From: Schistocerca nitens
Taxonomy: Eukaryota; Arthropoda; Insecta; Orthoptera; Acrididae
Direction of reading: 5' to 3'
DNA length: 64,000 bases
NCBI RefSeq assembly: GCF_023898315.1
Contig: NC_064616.1
Span: forward strand, 531,111,102 to 531,175,101
The number at the start of each line of letters is the position of its first letter. The first letter of the stretch is position 1. Below the pieces are notes generated by a model. It searched no databases. It saw only the letters and a list, made by a program, of their open reading frames with translations, and was not told the origin of the DNA. Position numbers and translations under genes: made by a program. This document shows positions 35,549 to 49,985 of the stretch, in pieces.

Positions 35549-35885
35549 GTCTAAACCAGTGCTGAAGACTAGTTCAGTGCAGCTTTCCATGCTTGTCTAC
35601 TCTATGCAAGCATCTTCCTATCTGTATCTGCATAACTACTGCAATCAATTCCACTTCAACTTGTTTACTGTATTCAGGACTTCGTCTCCCTCTAAAATTT
35701 TTATCCCCTTCACTTCCTTTCATTACCAAACTGACAGTTCTTTGATGATGCCTCAGGATGTGTCCTATACCTTCTTTCAGTGAAGTTGTGCTATTTTTTC
35801 CCCTATTCCATTCAGTACCTTGTCATTTATTATCTGATCTACCCATCTAATCTGTAGCATTCTTCTGTTTTCGGACAACTGCTGA
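35549..35885 (-). mobile_element. Older 3'-end copy of the same LINE family
   Basis: Shows the same block order as 32974-33290 (CAGCTTTCCATGC, TACT.CAATC, GATGCCTCAGGA.GTGTCCTA, TTCAGTACCT), but more diverged. It lies just past the Syb end. Confidence 0.65.
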
Positions 35886-36739
35886 CAGCCTTATATCAGT
35901 GCTTAATGTGCCACACCTGACCATGGATGGAAGGGCTTCCAAGATGCACAGAATAAATCTAAGGAAAGCAAAGGTCATAACTAAGTAGCAACATCCAATA
36001 TAATGGAGGGACAACACCTTGAATGAATGTTAGAAAGGAGCAACTGGACAGGGGTATTGTGGAAAGTGCAGAATCATGAGGCAAGTGTGAGGACACTGAC
36101 AAAGGAAACAGAAGAAAGCTTGTCAAAATGGAAAAGTTACTTTAAACATTCTGTTGACCACTGTAATTGTTGAGGAAAGGGATGACAGCACTAAGCAAGT
36201 GATTGAAATAAATTAAACAAGTAGTATAATAGATCTGACTATGACTAAGCTGTAAGAATTGGTGAAATTGTAAATGTTTTGCCTTTCATTTGTTTTCTTC
36301 CAAAAGCTGATTATTGTCTTCCACTCTCAATTTAACAGATTCATAACCTAAATGCCACTTCTCATAAATTTATCGTCTACCATAGAATATTAGTGTAGGT
36401 GATATGTTTTTCAGTATGTTTCATATTTTCCATTGTTGATTTGGTAAATTAGACCATAGTTGGTCTTCGTGTTTCATGTATGTTTTAGGAACTATTGCAT
36501 TTGTTTTCTTTATATTGTCCTTCTGCACTACAGGGAGTAAGTGACTTCCTGCTTTGGCTTAACAACTCCTTACATTTCTCATGGCATTTCATTACTTTTT
36601 AAGGCAATCTGTCATTTATTTGCTCTAAATGTTCTTCCCCCCCCCCCCCCTTTATGTCCACAGTGCTGCATTTTGCAAGTTGCAGCCTAAATGTCAAACC
36701 CCCCCTTCATACAGTGAAACACAACCTTTACATTTGCTG
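35886..36739. other. No recognised feature; C homopolymer
   Basis: Contains a run of about 12 C at 36639-36650. No gene seen. Confidence 0.4.
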
Positions 36740-37690
36740 CAGGAGTTTCATTTCAGGTGTGGCACGGACTGAACAAGTTGTTGAAAGCCACTTGAAGAAT
36801 TATTGAGCCATGCTGCCTCTATAAATGTCCATAATTGTGAAAGTGTTGAGAGTGCAAATTTTTGTGCATAAACTGATGTGATCATGTCCCATGTTGGGTG
36901 ATCCCAGTGGCCAGATCCTTTGCTTGAATTGTCCAGACTGTTCTTCAAACCAATTGCAAGCAGTTATGGCCCGGTGACATGGCGCGTAGTCATCCGTAAG
37001 CATTCCATTGTTGTTTGGGAACATGAAGTCTACAAATGGGTGCGAATTGTCTCCTAGTAGCCGACCATAACCATTTCCAATCAGTGATCGGTTCAGTTAG
37101 TCCATGTAAAAACAGCCCACACCATTATGGAGCCACCACCAGCTTGCACAGTACCTTGTTGACAACTAGGGTCCATGGCATTGTGGGATCTGCACCACAC
37201 TCGAAACCTACCACCTGCTCTTACCAACTGAAATTGGGACTCATCTGACCAGGCTGTTGTTATCTAGTCATGTAGGGATTAACCAATATGGTCACAAGCC
37301 TAGGAGAGGTGCTGCAGGTAATGTTGTGCTGGTAGCAAAGGCTCTTGTGTTGGTTATCTGCTGCCGTAGACAGTTAGCACCAAATTTTGTCTCTCTGTGC
37401 TAACAGATATGTTAGTAATATATCATCCCACATTGATTTATGTGGTTATTCCACGCAGCGTTACTCATCTGTTAGCCTGACAACTCCACGCAAATGCCAC
37501 TGCTCTGTCATTAAGTGAAGGCCATCTGCCACTGGGTTGTCCATGGTTAGAGCTAATGTTTGAAATTTGGCATCCGTGACACAATCTTGACACTGTGAGT
37601 CTTGGAATACTGAATTCCATTACAATTTTTGAAATGGAACGTCTCGTGCGTCTAGCTCCAACTACCATTCTGCATTTAAACTCTGTTAAT
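36740..37690 (-). mobile_element. Tc1-like transposon remnant
   Basis: On the - strand the helix-turn-helix N-terminus is at 37465-37668 (MVVGARRTRRSISKIVMEFS and TVSRLCHG). The C-terminal catalytic part is at 36800-37024 (GMLTDDYAPCHRAI, NWFEEQSGQFKQ, then WPLGSPNMG). The middle (37030-37460) keeps scraps only. Several stops and frameshifts. The second catalytic aspartate survives in DDYAPCHRA. Confidence 0.75.
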
Positions 37691-40600
37691 TCCTTTCATG
37701 AGGTCATAATCACATAGAAAACCTTTTCATATGAATTACCTGTGTACAAATGATGGCTGACAATTCACTGCCCTTTCATACATTGGGTGTCCAATGCTAG
37801 AGCTCTGTAAGGGTGTGGAGTATCCACATGGCCCGCATGTCTGGAGTGTGCGAGTGAAAGTGTGAGTACACTTCGTGAATGATTGCAGAAGTTGTCGCAG
37901 ATTACTGATGCTAATGACAGAAGCGTGAGTGCATGTACATGCTCATTTGCACATGTGCGTTGAGCTTGACTTGGCACCAGACTTGGGTGAAATTTATGCA
38001 AATGACGAATAATGAATACAGATACAAATTATTATTCTTTATTCGTGAATAACAAATACTCAAAACATTATTCAGTTACATGAATAAACACACTTGTTTC
38101 GCCCTCAAATAAAAAGTCTTAGAATAATAGGTAAATTTGAAATCCAGCTCCAATTATTTGTCATTTATTAAACTAATAAACTTTTTGTATGTTTGAAATT
38201 AGTTTAGAGAACAACTGCTTCTTTTTTTGAAATGCCTAATCAGAAACAGTATTCGATTTACAGAGATTTAATATTGTAACCCTAAACAAAATACATTCAG
38301 CTCATGTGGTGCCCTCCTGAATTTGTCCACTTTGATATGACTTTCAGCTCACAATGTTCATAAAAACTTCAGAACTCATCAATTCCACTGTAGTATTCAG
38401 CAAATAATTAGTTGTCATTCCACTTCACTTGTCAAATCACATTCCTAGTAAAATCTTTTCACATCATAATGTCATTCAAAACTCTTGACCAGATTTCTTT
38501 GGCGTTTCTTCAGCTGTTATATGTCTGAAGTTGTTTTTAAGCCTCCTTTGGTCATAGATAGCGATAGAGGTGAACTAATTTTTAAATCTTGGGTCAGACT
38601 GTGCTGCACTATTTGGAGTTGGTGTAGAAAGCCAAAATTCTTCCAATTGTCTATTGACACTTTAACAATACAAAAGTTGCAAGTGTGCTGCAATATTATG
38701 AAACCTTCTAGATACTTGAACCCAGTGTCTCTTCCAAAATTTTTGAATGTCAAAGCTGTATGTAACTGCATAGACAGATGTCTGATTGAAAAACTATTCC
38801 ATGTTCTAATGACAAGCTTTCTCAGAGTTAATCCTAAAACACTGTGGATGACTTTTGACATTCAGCGGCATTCCATAAACATTTTAGGATACTTTAGATT
38901 GAAATAATGGTGGTGGTAATCATTAGGACCCACTGAGTTCTTGCTTGGTTCAGTTACTTTATAGCATAACAAAGACAAATTGTGTAATTATATTGAGGAG
39001 ACACGAATATCTGATAGTGTTTGCAATCTAAAAAGTTGTTGAAGAGTGAGAGTTTTGTAGTGTTAACAGTGGGACAGGGAGACACATTGGCAGACGCAGA
39101 GGAAGTGGAATGGAGCCAAGTCAGTAGTGTAAGGGCTGTTATGCATGAAACAGCCAGGCTGCAGCAGGCAATAAAACAATGACATGCATTGTTGCCTGTG
39201 CACTGGGCAGCTGTGATTTCGTGGCTCCACACTACCAGGCTGTCATGTGAAGAACATATGTGACTGTCCTCAGTCTCTGTGCACTTGTCTAAGCAGCCAG
39301 ACCATCCTTGGATCCTGAATCAGATTGCACAATGAGTTTAGACAGCTTGTAGGATCTGAAGAATTTCCAGTTCTAGAGGGACTTACCATAGGTCTTCAGA
39401 TTCATAGGCATCTGACAAATAATTTTGTTAAATTCTCTAGAACATCCATTGAGCGATAGGAAAATTCTCCATTCTCCATTTATTTCCCAGAGTGCCAAAA
39501 GTGCATTCCATAAACTGCATAGTCGAGAGGTTGTCGGTAGTTGAAGGTTCCTTTATTGTTCATTAAACTGTTTTCTCCGTAAGGGTGCATTAAATTTTCA
39601 GTCATGCCAAACAAATGCCTTGTCTCTGACAGTGACACACAGAATCAGCATTCATAAATTTTTATTAATGAGATTTTCATGCAAAATTGATTGCTTAAAA
39701 ATATGAGTCACTATAGTTTCCGTATGCTCCAACATCTGTTTAAGTGAGCTTGTGATCCACAGTGCATAAAGCAAGTAAAACAATGGAAAAGTAATTTGTG
39801 TAATTATAGTCTTGTACATGTGCCATGAGAAAAAAGGTATAATATATTCCACATCCATCTCACTCAGCTGATCAGTTATGGTTGACCAACTGGCTGGCTA
39901 AATTGACTTGGCTGCTCAACATTGCGGCTGCCTAGTACGTTACAGCTCAAATTGCTGAGGCCCTCTGCCTAGAAGAATTTTTATGTTTCATTTGTTATGC
40001 TGCAAATAGAGTAAAGCTCTGCTCAACTGGGAAGGTTGGTTTCACTACTGGAATGCTTTACTAGGCATGGTGGTGTGCGCTTGACTTCCTCCCACCTCCA
40101 AAGAGACTTACGCAGCCAGTTAGAGGGGGATCTACATTTCAACATGTGCTCTAAAATACGGAGCAACTTGACTTGGTATTATCATCATTGCTGTAGGTGA
40201 AAGAAGTGATAAGTAACAGAGAGAATTATAGGACCAACAGGGGATCGAGCCCTAAGCCTCAGTTTTGTAGTCTGGAACTTATTGCACTGAGCCACTAAGG
40301 CACGTTTCTGGATGAACTGTTAATAAGTTACTTATCAAACAGAAACTGTGCTGTGTCGTGGGTGAAAATTCTAATTTTGTATAAGAAGTACACAAAGAAA
40401 ATAGCATGGCATTACGTGTTGTTTGTCATTCAAGTTACAGGCAATTTATTGGCAAATAAATTTGTATAATGATCTATGTATTTGAATAATTCTCTAGTTG
40501 GAAATCTGTTCAAATAATACCGATCTTTCACCACTACATCTTGTGCTTCCTTTCTCTTTCTGTTCGTGTTATCAAATATAGTGAGCCCTACTGGTTCATT

Positions 40601-43600
40601 TGCTTGATTTACTCACAAAAGCCTGCGGAGTAACGGGTTTGAAGTTTAGTTAATTATAAACAGTGTGGACGGTTGTCTGTTGTCACACTCCTCATCGTAA
40701 ATCTTCTTCATTTATTCTGTTCAAAATATGTCCGTCAGCGCAGTTTTAGCAGCTGACTAAAAGTGAGCATTAATTCATCAGCTATTTCATGGAAATATAC
40801 AGTTCCACAACTGCAACAGTGATCTGGGATAACATTCAATATTCAGCTATCACTTTAATTTTCATTATTCTGTAGTAACACTTGGTGAATTTAATGTATA
40901 CAGCATACACCTCCATACAAAAAATGGAAAGTTGATAGCTAAAAAGAAATTCTAATTCTACATGCATCTGAACTCTTGCAGCACTGTTAGTGCCACTACA
41001 TTGTGTTGAAGCTGTACAAGTGGAATCTGTTTCCTTACCACGAGGCACGGACACACGGCTGTTCCCCATCACTCCATGAGTAAGAACTGTGTGATACTGA
41101 GTGAGTGAACTGCCAGCCACACGTTTCCACGTGCGTGTTCATAACAAGTGAAATAGACCAACGCTACGTGTGCAAATTAGCTATGCAGACGCAGTGCTCT
41201 ACCCAATGCTATCACCATTTGTAATTGTGCATACCTATCCCATAACTTCTGTCACCTCAGTGTATGTCTGAGTCACTATGCCCTTGTATCTGGGATAACC
41301 CTTGCAAAAGTTTCCTGTCTCTCCTCCCCTCTTCCACTGCCGTATCTCATTGGTCAGTTCCCGGGGTGATATATTCAAAACAGACCTGGGAGCAGTTGTC
41401 CATCAAATTTCATTGAATTCTGGTGAAATTTTCAACCAACATGAAGAAAACTTTTATGTAGTTGTTATAATATTCACTGATTTATGTAAGGAAAGAGTTA
41501 TAAAGAGGATTGCTTTTGATTTGTTGTAGGTTATGAATTCCTGCGAGCTTGTCTCCAAACAAGCCACTCCACATCCCCTTCACACTTGTGGCGATGTACT
41601 TGCAGAAAAACTGATGTCCAACTACTACCTTGCATAGTCAATGTTAGGTGCTTGGCTAGAATCAGCATATGCAGTTTGCTGTGAGTTATGGTATAGCTCA
41701 TCATGACAGAACTCTACTACAGAAACTTCATTTCCAGTTTAGAACAGACAAAACACAAGAGTAAATGTAGGGGTCACAGTTGAATTGGGTCTTCCATGAA
41801 ACACTACTGTGCCTGTCTCTTCTTGGAACACTCCCCCTTGGTGTTTTAACAGTAAACTTCTGTGTGACAGTCAATCATTCCCTTGTGGCTGCCACTGGAA
41901 TTTGATGAGAATTTCCATCTCACACTTGGCTGAATAAGCATGTGACAAACTGCGCCACTCTTCTTTTGAATCTTCTGTTTTCTCTGTTAATACCACCTCA
42001 TGGTAAGAATTTCTGAGTGACAAGAAACACTAAAGACTCATGTAAATAAGGCCTTGTAAATTACCTCATTCGTCAGTGAATTAAAATTTCCTGAAGTTCT
42101 TCCAGTGGTTCTTCGGGGTTGCATCTGCTCTCCTGCCAACAATATCTTGTAATTGCTTTAGGTTACTCCAGATAATTTACAGTTGTTGCTGTTTCCATTG
42201 TCTGATCACAAGTTATGTATATAACAACAGTTTGTTGTTCTGTGTAGTTACAGACAACGCAACACACGTATGTGTTGAGAACCACCTGCTATTCTCTGAT
42301 CAAAGCATTAGTCTTCTGCACTGCTTCCAACATTTTATTATTTACTGGCAATGTGCCCTCCAAACTATAACATCATTCACAAACCACCTCATTTTTTCTA
42401 GCATCATTCACCAGCTCAGTTACACATGTCATGAACAGCAGCAAACCTCAGAACACTTCAGATTTCCTATGTGGAAAATCAAATTAAAACAATGTGGAAA
42501 TTGCAGCTCGCAGAAACAATGACCTAAATGAGTGAACAGGGATGATGTGTGAAACAGTGCATCAGATACTAGTGTGTGTTGATAGCACTGCTCTTTGTCA
42601 CAAAACTGCAAAGGTTGGAGTTAAGCCTAGGTCAACCCGTGAACACCTGTAAAATGAAGTGGGAACGTGAAAGCAAGTGCCAGTATTCCTCATAATTCTC
42701 TGAGAGCACAATGTCAACATTTCAGTAACTTAGGATTAAACAGCATGATTGCTCTGCTAGAAGTGAATTTGTTGTACTATGACTGGCCATGCTGTAATAC
42801 ACTGAGACAGCACAAGTTAACTTCCATCATGTCCAGTTTTTGGTCAGTACATGAGTACTGGAATGAGTGCGGAACTACTTATCAATGGCTGGGTACCACC
42901 TGCTGTGAGTTGGATTAGTGGTATGCATGCTTTTGCACTTGCTGAGATGGTGCAGAAACCATAACCTTCTGATTTAAATGGACACATTAGTGCCATCACT
43001 GATGTCCAAGCATACAACGTATTTCCAATCAGCACAATTCCAGATTCAGCCTTACTTCCAACAATGGTCACATATGTGTTAGATGGTGCCATGATGAGAG
43101 CAATCTGGCAGTCTACATTATTGAGTAATAATGGTCAATGTCAAGTGTAACAGTTTGAGATATTGAATGCAGCTTGCAGGCTAGATACCCTATTGTTGAG
43201 ACCTCTCTGAACCATAACTGCTAAATCAGGGAAGTTCTGCCATTTTCTCAGGCAACTCCACAGAACACACTTCACTAGTACAATGCCCACACACGTGGGT
43301 GCCTTACCTGGCAGCTGAATTTGTCGTCATGCCCAACAAACGTATCTTGGCTGTGAATAGTCATTAGCTCATCTGTCCTCAGCCAACTACTACAGATATT
43401 TTGAAGACTTTCAACAAGTTTTCCATAGCAACATATCCAGGACCTCTTTCTTGCTCATCTCAGAACTCATGTTAGTTTGTAATTCTGGTAATGTGCAAGT
43501 GTTAGAACAGAATGGCTCCATGTATTTACGTGTAGTTAGTATGTAAGGTACAGAATGTCTCGGTAAAATATGGTGTCAGATCATAGTAAATAATCTTAAG

Positions 43601-43915
43601 ACACACACTTTGAAGTTAAGCCTGCATCTAAGCAATCATGTTGTTGGCCTTCTTTTTCACAAAGAAGTATGAAATAATCCCTCCATAAATTGTGCATGAA
43701 TTAGAGCACCATTGCAATAAATGGAAAAGTAATCACTGGACACTGTAACAGGTTGTTCAGTAGCAGTTTAGTCAGGTCATACAACATACTAGTCACACCA
43801 CCTCCAAAGCAGTGAATGGAAACAAAATAAATCCATTCACTTACAAAAACATATCAGCACAACAATAGTGCATTCACACACACATCCTCAGTGCAGTGCA
43901 ACATGAACAAAGGTA
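37691..43915. other. Long stretch without a recognised gene
   Basis: AT-rich and unique-looking. Frames reach only 140 codons (38485-38907) with an antisense frame over the same bases, so neither looks coding. A tRNA-like scrap lies at 40228-40302. Confidence 0.5.
40228..40302 (-). repeat. tRNA-like SINE scrap
   Basis: The - strand shows an A-box-like TAGTGGCTCAGTGCAATAAG and a B-box-like GGGCTCGATCCCC about 35 bases later. The folds and ends are too poor for a working tRNA, so it is probably an old tRNA-derived repeat. Confidence 0.35.
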
Positions 43916-44106
43916 CGCCGGCTGGAGTGGCCGTGCGGTTCTGGGCGCTACAGTCTGGAGCCGAGCCACCACTATGGTCGCAGGTTCGAATCCTGCCTCG
44001 GGCATGGATGTGTGTGATGTCCTTAGGTTAGTTAGGTTTAATTAGTTCTAAGTTCTAGGCGACTAATGACCTCAGAAGTTAAGTCGCATAGTGCTCAGAG
44101 CCATTT
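43916..44106 (+). mobile_element. tRNA-derived SINE (copy 5)
   Basis: Head GCCGGCTGGAGTGGCCGTGC, B box GGTTCGAATCCTG, tail GAGCCATTTGAAC. The flanking duplication GAACAAAGGTA (43905-43915) / GAACAAAGATA (44107-44117) has one mismatch. The hairpin stem is the variant GCGACT/AGTCGC (44059-44064 and 44082-44087). Confidence 0.95.
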
Positions 44107-44770
44107 GAACAAAGATACTGTCATGCAAGAACATAGCTGGTGGTGATTGCAAACTGTAAGGGTTACTTAATTACTCAGCACAGAGAACCTGATTCTAATT
44201 AGCATGGTCAAAGTAAAATGTTTAAAGAAATTGTTTTAACTGAATTTTAGTTGTCAGTCAGATTGATCGATTCTAATTGAGTGCTTAGATCATGAACAAG
44301 TTCTCTGAAGTTAAACAATACTGACAGATTACCACTTCAGATATGACGCAGTAGCTGCACTCGGCACCTGTGGCCTCATAATTGAGAACAAGCTGTCACT
44401 CAATGCTTTTGGATCAAATTAGACATTTTTAAGACCAATGAATACTTTCAGTACACTCATCACACTATTCAATCCAGGAAACTGGTGCAAAACTGTTATT
44501 GGCTGATATAATAGAACCTACTTTATCTTGACTCCCACTGTGCTCTGTGGTCACAAACAGTCATGGGAACTTAAATGCAGCAGTGCATGCTTGACTGCTC
44601 ATTTACCTTCACTTTACTGTGGTCACTAAATATTAAAGTTTCTGCTGTTGCAGGATGACAATTATTACATATGTCCTGATGCTTTTCCTCTTTCTTTCCA
44701 GAAGACATGTTTGAAAGCCGACCTGGGATGGAATCAAATTTCTGGATGAATTGGATGTTGTGGATGTGCC

Positions 44771-44771
<1 letters not shown>

Positions 44772-44821
<50 letters not shown>
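44772..44821. repeat. (CA)n microsatellite
   Basis: 50 bp of CA repeats. Confidence 0.98.
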
Positions 44822-44826
<5 letters not shown>

Positions 44827-47800
44827 CCACTGTTAATATATTTAAAATATTAAATTGGTTGTTGCTGATGCTTAGTGAAACTAAAGTGTACTGCTTTATC
44901 ACTGAAAACTGAACATTTTGTCATCCATGCCAATTATGTTGATTAGCTCCGTGTTTTCCATGACACTCCAGCATGATTAACACAGGTTATACTGTGACAT
45001 AAGTTGCTGCTTTTTGTGGATACCCACACAATGCCATGGCACTCCTCCAGTTGCTGTGATCTGAAAATCTTGGTCATGTCCATTTTTCTATTTGGAAAGT
45101 GCACTTAATACTTCTATATACATATATTTATGTATTATATTTTCTCTGGGTATAGTATGCTAATTTCGTAGCAAGTTTTGTAACAGTCTCTCGTGTAACA
45201 GTGGTGGTGTACTCTCTCATACACATGCGTAAATATTTGATTATCTTATAGTTCTTTATGGGAGTATTCATAAAGTCACTGAAGTTGCTTTTTTATAAAA
45301 AATGTTTATATATAGAAGTAGAATTAAATATTATTTTGCAAATTTTATATGTGTGTGTATGAATGGATGACCACACTTTTAGACATGGGGTGGGAGGAAA
45401 TGTATGTTTCTAAACGTGTTTTTTCCTTTGGAAGTTCTGAAATTTACTTAACCTTTGGCTTTATAATTTGGATGTTTCAGTTCATATAAGGGGCTTTTGT
45501 TGTCAATATTAAATGTGAAACTTCAAAGTTCCTAAACTCACCAGATTTCCAGAATCATTGAATTAAATGGATATAAAAGCTGTGATACAATAGTTAAAAA
45601 TATTTGTATTACCATCTTTGATACTACTCATTTAATTTACTATATATATTTTAAGAGGGATTTTGTACGTTCCACAAAAAGTTTTCAAAATGTGGGCTGT
45701 TATCATGTTGTTTGCCTTGACATTCACAGGGCATAGTGCTCTTGGCATTTTGTAGGGAACATATCCTATTTCATGCAGCTAATTGTACTGGCTCTGATGT
45801 TGGCTTTTTCCACTTACTTTTTAAACAATGGCTTCAGAATAAAACATTACTGAGCCAAATATGAAGCCACACAAAATATGCTGCTTGCAGTTGGTTGCTT
45901 TTTTGTTTCGCAGAAAAAGTTTACAGAGTATTTATGAGAGAGCGCAAGAGCACAAGATGTATGTATTTAACAAGACATATTTGTATTAATGTTTACAATT
46001 CCGTTGTTGTTGGAATAAAGTATTTACGTATTTATGAAATTTGTTTTTCTTGTATTAAACAATATGTATTAATGAATCCCCTTAATATTACATAATATCA
46101 CCAGAAAAATAAATAAAAATGGCAAAATGCATTGTTGACAAGTGAAGTCCCAGTAAAAATTTTATGGGGGGGAGATTATAAAAAGTAAAGTGAATTAGGA
46201 AGAAATGAAATTCAGCAAAATGAAAAATTGGTTCCTAAAACACAAAAGAATGCAAACGGTGAAAGTGAAACCAAGCAGTTTCATCCATAGCATTTGCTAG
46301 CAGTGGCAGAAAAACCTGTTACCTTGAAATTATCTTTAAAATAAATAACTAAATAAATAAAAGCCACCCACCACAGATGTGTTGGTGAAAGAATGTGATA
46401 CAACAGTCCTCAAAACTGCAGCATGCTTAAGACAAAGTCCTTTATGTAAAAGCTGCTGTAGGTGATGACCATCCAAATGCGACAGGACATTTTTTGTTGA
46501 TAATATTGTCAACATAGTTAACAATCTGAGACTCCTTGTAGACTGTAAGCAGTTAGTTACTTCTAGCTTTGAGATAGAAAGCTTACATATTTCAATCGGT
46601 CCAACATGAATTTTAAGGTACACTGGGCCACCCATGGCTGCGTCAGGATAACTCACTGCTATTCAGCTATGTTTTACTAATAAGGATTCTGCTAACTTGT
46701 AGTCAACAGTTTTGTGGATGTATGTAGCCAAAAAAGGTTTTCATAGATATTAGCTGTACTGGAAACAAGAGGGTGATCGTCAGGTATGTATAAACAAATG
46801 GTATATGCCTCCATTCAAGTAAAACATATTTCACGTGGTGAAATTGCATATTTAATTTCAAATAAATGTGAACAGGAATGTTCAGGAGAGGTATAGGGGG
46901 AGGGCATGCAGGTCAGTTGCCATGATAAAAATTTGTCCATGGCATGATTCATTCAGAGTAAAAGGGATTCAGAAGGCACACTTCCTAAACTTGCCATCTG
47001 TTTGAAGGTGATGCCATAGTCCCCAGTGGAATGTGGGATGACAGGGTAGGAGCATTTTCGTGAACTGCAAGCCAGAAACAGAGTGAGTGCAGTGTGTCTA
47101 CCATGGAACTCGGCAATCCACATTTAGGTTCCCACATGACTCCTCCCTACACCCCTAAGAGGTCAAAATTTGCAACTGACACTTTCCCAGGGTGTCTTGG
47201 TGTCAGCACACAGAAATATTCATGCTGAGGCCAGCACCCATACAGGAACAGGCTATGAACAGTTTTTGCAGCAACCAATTTGATGTACACTGGTGCAAAT
47301 ATATTTTTCCATACTGCTTCCTAAACAAGTAGCTCTTGCTCATCCTTCCCCCTTCTACAGGGGTGGAGCATTAACCGTTATAAAGTGGTAATTGATTGAA
47401 ACCACTGAATACTCTGCAGGATGGATGGTGCCATAAAAAGGGACCTTTAAATACTGAATGCAATGTTTTGAGGATGGTTGCGGTTACAAGGGAAATTTTG
47501 CTTTTGTTTTCTTGCCTAACAAATTGTATTTATTTTTCCGTTCTGATGGACCAGGGCAATGGCGGATGGCTGCGGTGTGTTGCAGTCGCAGTGGTGAGGC
47601 TTCTGCACAGCTGCTGGCAGTAGATGCTGCTTCTCAAACTCCCCTTGCCCCACGAACTAGCAAAAACCAGAAATGAACCACTGTGGTCATTGGGCATTTA
47701 AACAGTGAAAAGGGTTTTAATTTAGAAAAAGTTCTTGTACCGTCACCAAATGGCTTAATTCTGATAGTTAGTCCAGGAATATTGAGGGTTCAGGACTTAA

Positions 47801-47984
47801 AAGTAGTGCAATTTTTATCCTGCACATTTTATTGACTCCTTATAATAGGGCTGAATGCTGGCTTAATTAGGATTTGATCTTTAGTTAGTCTCAGTAAATA
47901 TGACTACTGTATATTGTATTAATTGTTATTTGGGTATTACTTCGTTCCTTAATAAACCACAGTTTTTGCAGTGGAAGACTCTCT
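44822..47984. other. No recognised gene
   Basis: AT-rich sequence with short frames only. I see no element ends until the C run at about 47990. Confidence 0.45.
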
Positions 47985-49171
47985 AGTCGCCCCCCCCCCC
48001 CCCTCCCCTACCTGTGTGTCCCGGGGTTAGAATAGGCCTGAGGTATTCTGCCTGTCATAAGAGGTGACTAAAGGAGTCTCTCACGTTTCGGACTTTGTGA
48101 GGGTCCCCTGTAGGGTTTTACCTCCGTTTTTCAAACTTTTCCTGAAGAGCAAGCCAGTTGGGGAAGGTGGCCTTACACGGTGCATCATGTCCATCATACA
48201 CTGAGACTTACCACATCCTTCGTCAACATGGATCTGTACTTCTGCTCATTCTCCAACTGTTGGATGAGGTCACCCTCCTGGGTGGATATTTTTCCATCAA
48301 CTATGCAGTATCATTTTCTACGCTGACAACGATAATGGACTTGTTTCCTTGGTTGCACCTGATATCCAGCATGGTAGCCAGTCTGTTGTGGTGGGGCCAC
48401 CATGTACCCTGTTGGTTGTAGCCCCCTAACCACACAGGGATCGCTCTGCTGATGCCTGCACTGTTAACTCCCCACATATGCCAAGGGGTAGATGCCCTGG
48501 GGCATCGAGACTCCCGGCAATGGTCATCCTACCAGGTGGCCTTAACTATACCTGGGTGGCACCTGTGGGGAGGACCCCTGGTTGGAGTGGGTGGCATCAG
48601 GGTGCATGACACGCGATGAAGTGTAGTACATCTCTTGCTTGTGGTCAAAAAGCAGTCTCTAAACATTCATGGGCTCAACTCGGTGCACAAAAGTATGACC
48701 TCAAATCGTTCTCCTCCTTGGCCACACAATGGGAGGAACGGCTCTTATTCGCTCCAGTACCTCATATGTTCGAGAGATGATGGGGAATCTTTCATGATGA
48801 TGAAGCCTTAGTTTTTTGTTGAGCATTTTGGGAACAAGTTTGGGGAGGTGGACGGCTTGTTCGAAATGAGATCTGGGTCAGTCTTGATCAAAACAGCATC
48901 CTCTGCCCAGTCACGGGTGTTACTCGCATGTGACAAGCTGGGGCATGTTTCTGTAACCATTATGCTCCATAAGAGCTTTTGCAGTCAGACGATGAGCTGC
49001 ACACCATTTTAGAATGGGGAGGTGTACATTTCGTTCTGCATGTGCACCATGGTCCGAAGGATATTTAGGTTCCCACTTGTGCCTTCATCTTGGCCTTTGA
49101 CGGTGGTACATTACCCGAGAAGGTCAAGGTGATGGTCTACCGCTGTGATGTAAAACCCTGTATCCTCCCCA

Positions 49172-49387
49172 ATGCAGTGCTTTAAATGTTGGAAGTTCGG
49201 TCATACATCTTTCTGCTGTCCTTCCAGCGTCACATGTCAAGTTTGCAGATGCCCATCACATCCCAATAGTTCATGTGCCCCACCTCCCATCTGTGTCAAC
49301 TGTGGAGAGCACTATTCGCTTTGCTCACCAGACTGCAGGATTGTACAGAAGGAAAGGAAAATCATGGCGTACAAGACCCTGGACTGA
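49172..49387 (+). pseudogene. LINE ORF1 zinc-knuckle segment
   Basis: Nucleic-acid-binding part of ORF1. CFKCWKFGHTSFCC and CQVCRCPSHPNSSC fit CX2CX4HX4C, and a third knuckle-like CVNCGEHYSLC follows. The frame then meets a stop (TGA at 49385) before the downstream basic region (49527-49985), so ORF1 is broken. Confidence 0.75.
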
Positions 49388-49526
49388 CTGACCTAAATTG
49401 AGGCTAAGATGAAATGTGAACACCTACATCCTGTACGCATTACATAGTCTTACACTGTCATTACAACAGTTCTAGCCCCATCAGCTCCGCCAACCCCAGA
49501 GCCAGAAGACTACACCTGCCCCCTTC

Positions 49527-49985
49527 ATGGTGGGGGGGACTTCCCTCCCTGTTGCTCCTGCACCACCTATTTCAGGAGCAACACGCCCTCAACCACCGGG
49601 GACATCCATCCACACTTCTAAGCTGGAGAAACATACAACTTCTTCGGCTGCTCTTGCTAGGAAGGTGTCCCTTGGGTCACTCCTTTCCCAGGTTTCTGCT
49701 AGTGGGAAAGATGATACCCGCCAATGGCTGAAGAGCCCAAAATCAGCTAGTCACAGGACTTCACGCTCACCCTCAGTCCCGGAGACTGTATCAGTGAAGT
49801 CCTCCCAGCCAAGGAAACCCAAGAAACAGCAAGAGAAATTCAAAAAGAAGGTCCCAAAGACCAAGGAAATTGCAGTGGCACCCACACCACCGCTACCTCC
49901 AAGCTCTGCGGGTGAGGTAGAGATTCTGGCGTCCGCTGAGGACCTAGATCTCGCCGGACCCTCAAACAAGATGGATATAGAATGA
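49527..49985 (+). pseudogene. LINE ORF1 C-terminal basic region
   Basis: Proline/serine/lysine-rich tail (SSQPRKPKKQQEKFKKKVPK) of ORF1 ending LAGPSNKMDIE. The last natural codons of ORF1 (MDIDCSGKKSVTAGDPEA, then TAA) lie beyond the 49981-50521 insertion, at 50523-50579. Confidence 0.7.

Noticed and set aside
38485-38907. 140-codon frame with a 114-codon frame on the opposite strand
   Set aside because: No recognisable motifs. The overlap of two opposite frames points to chance.
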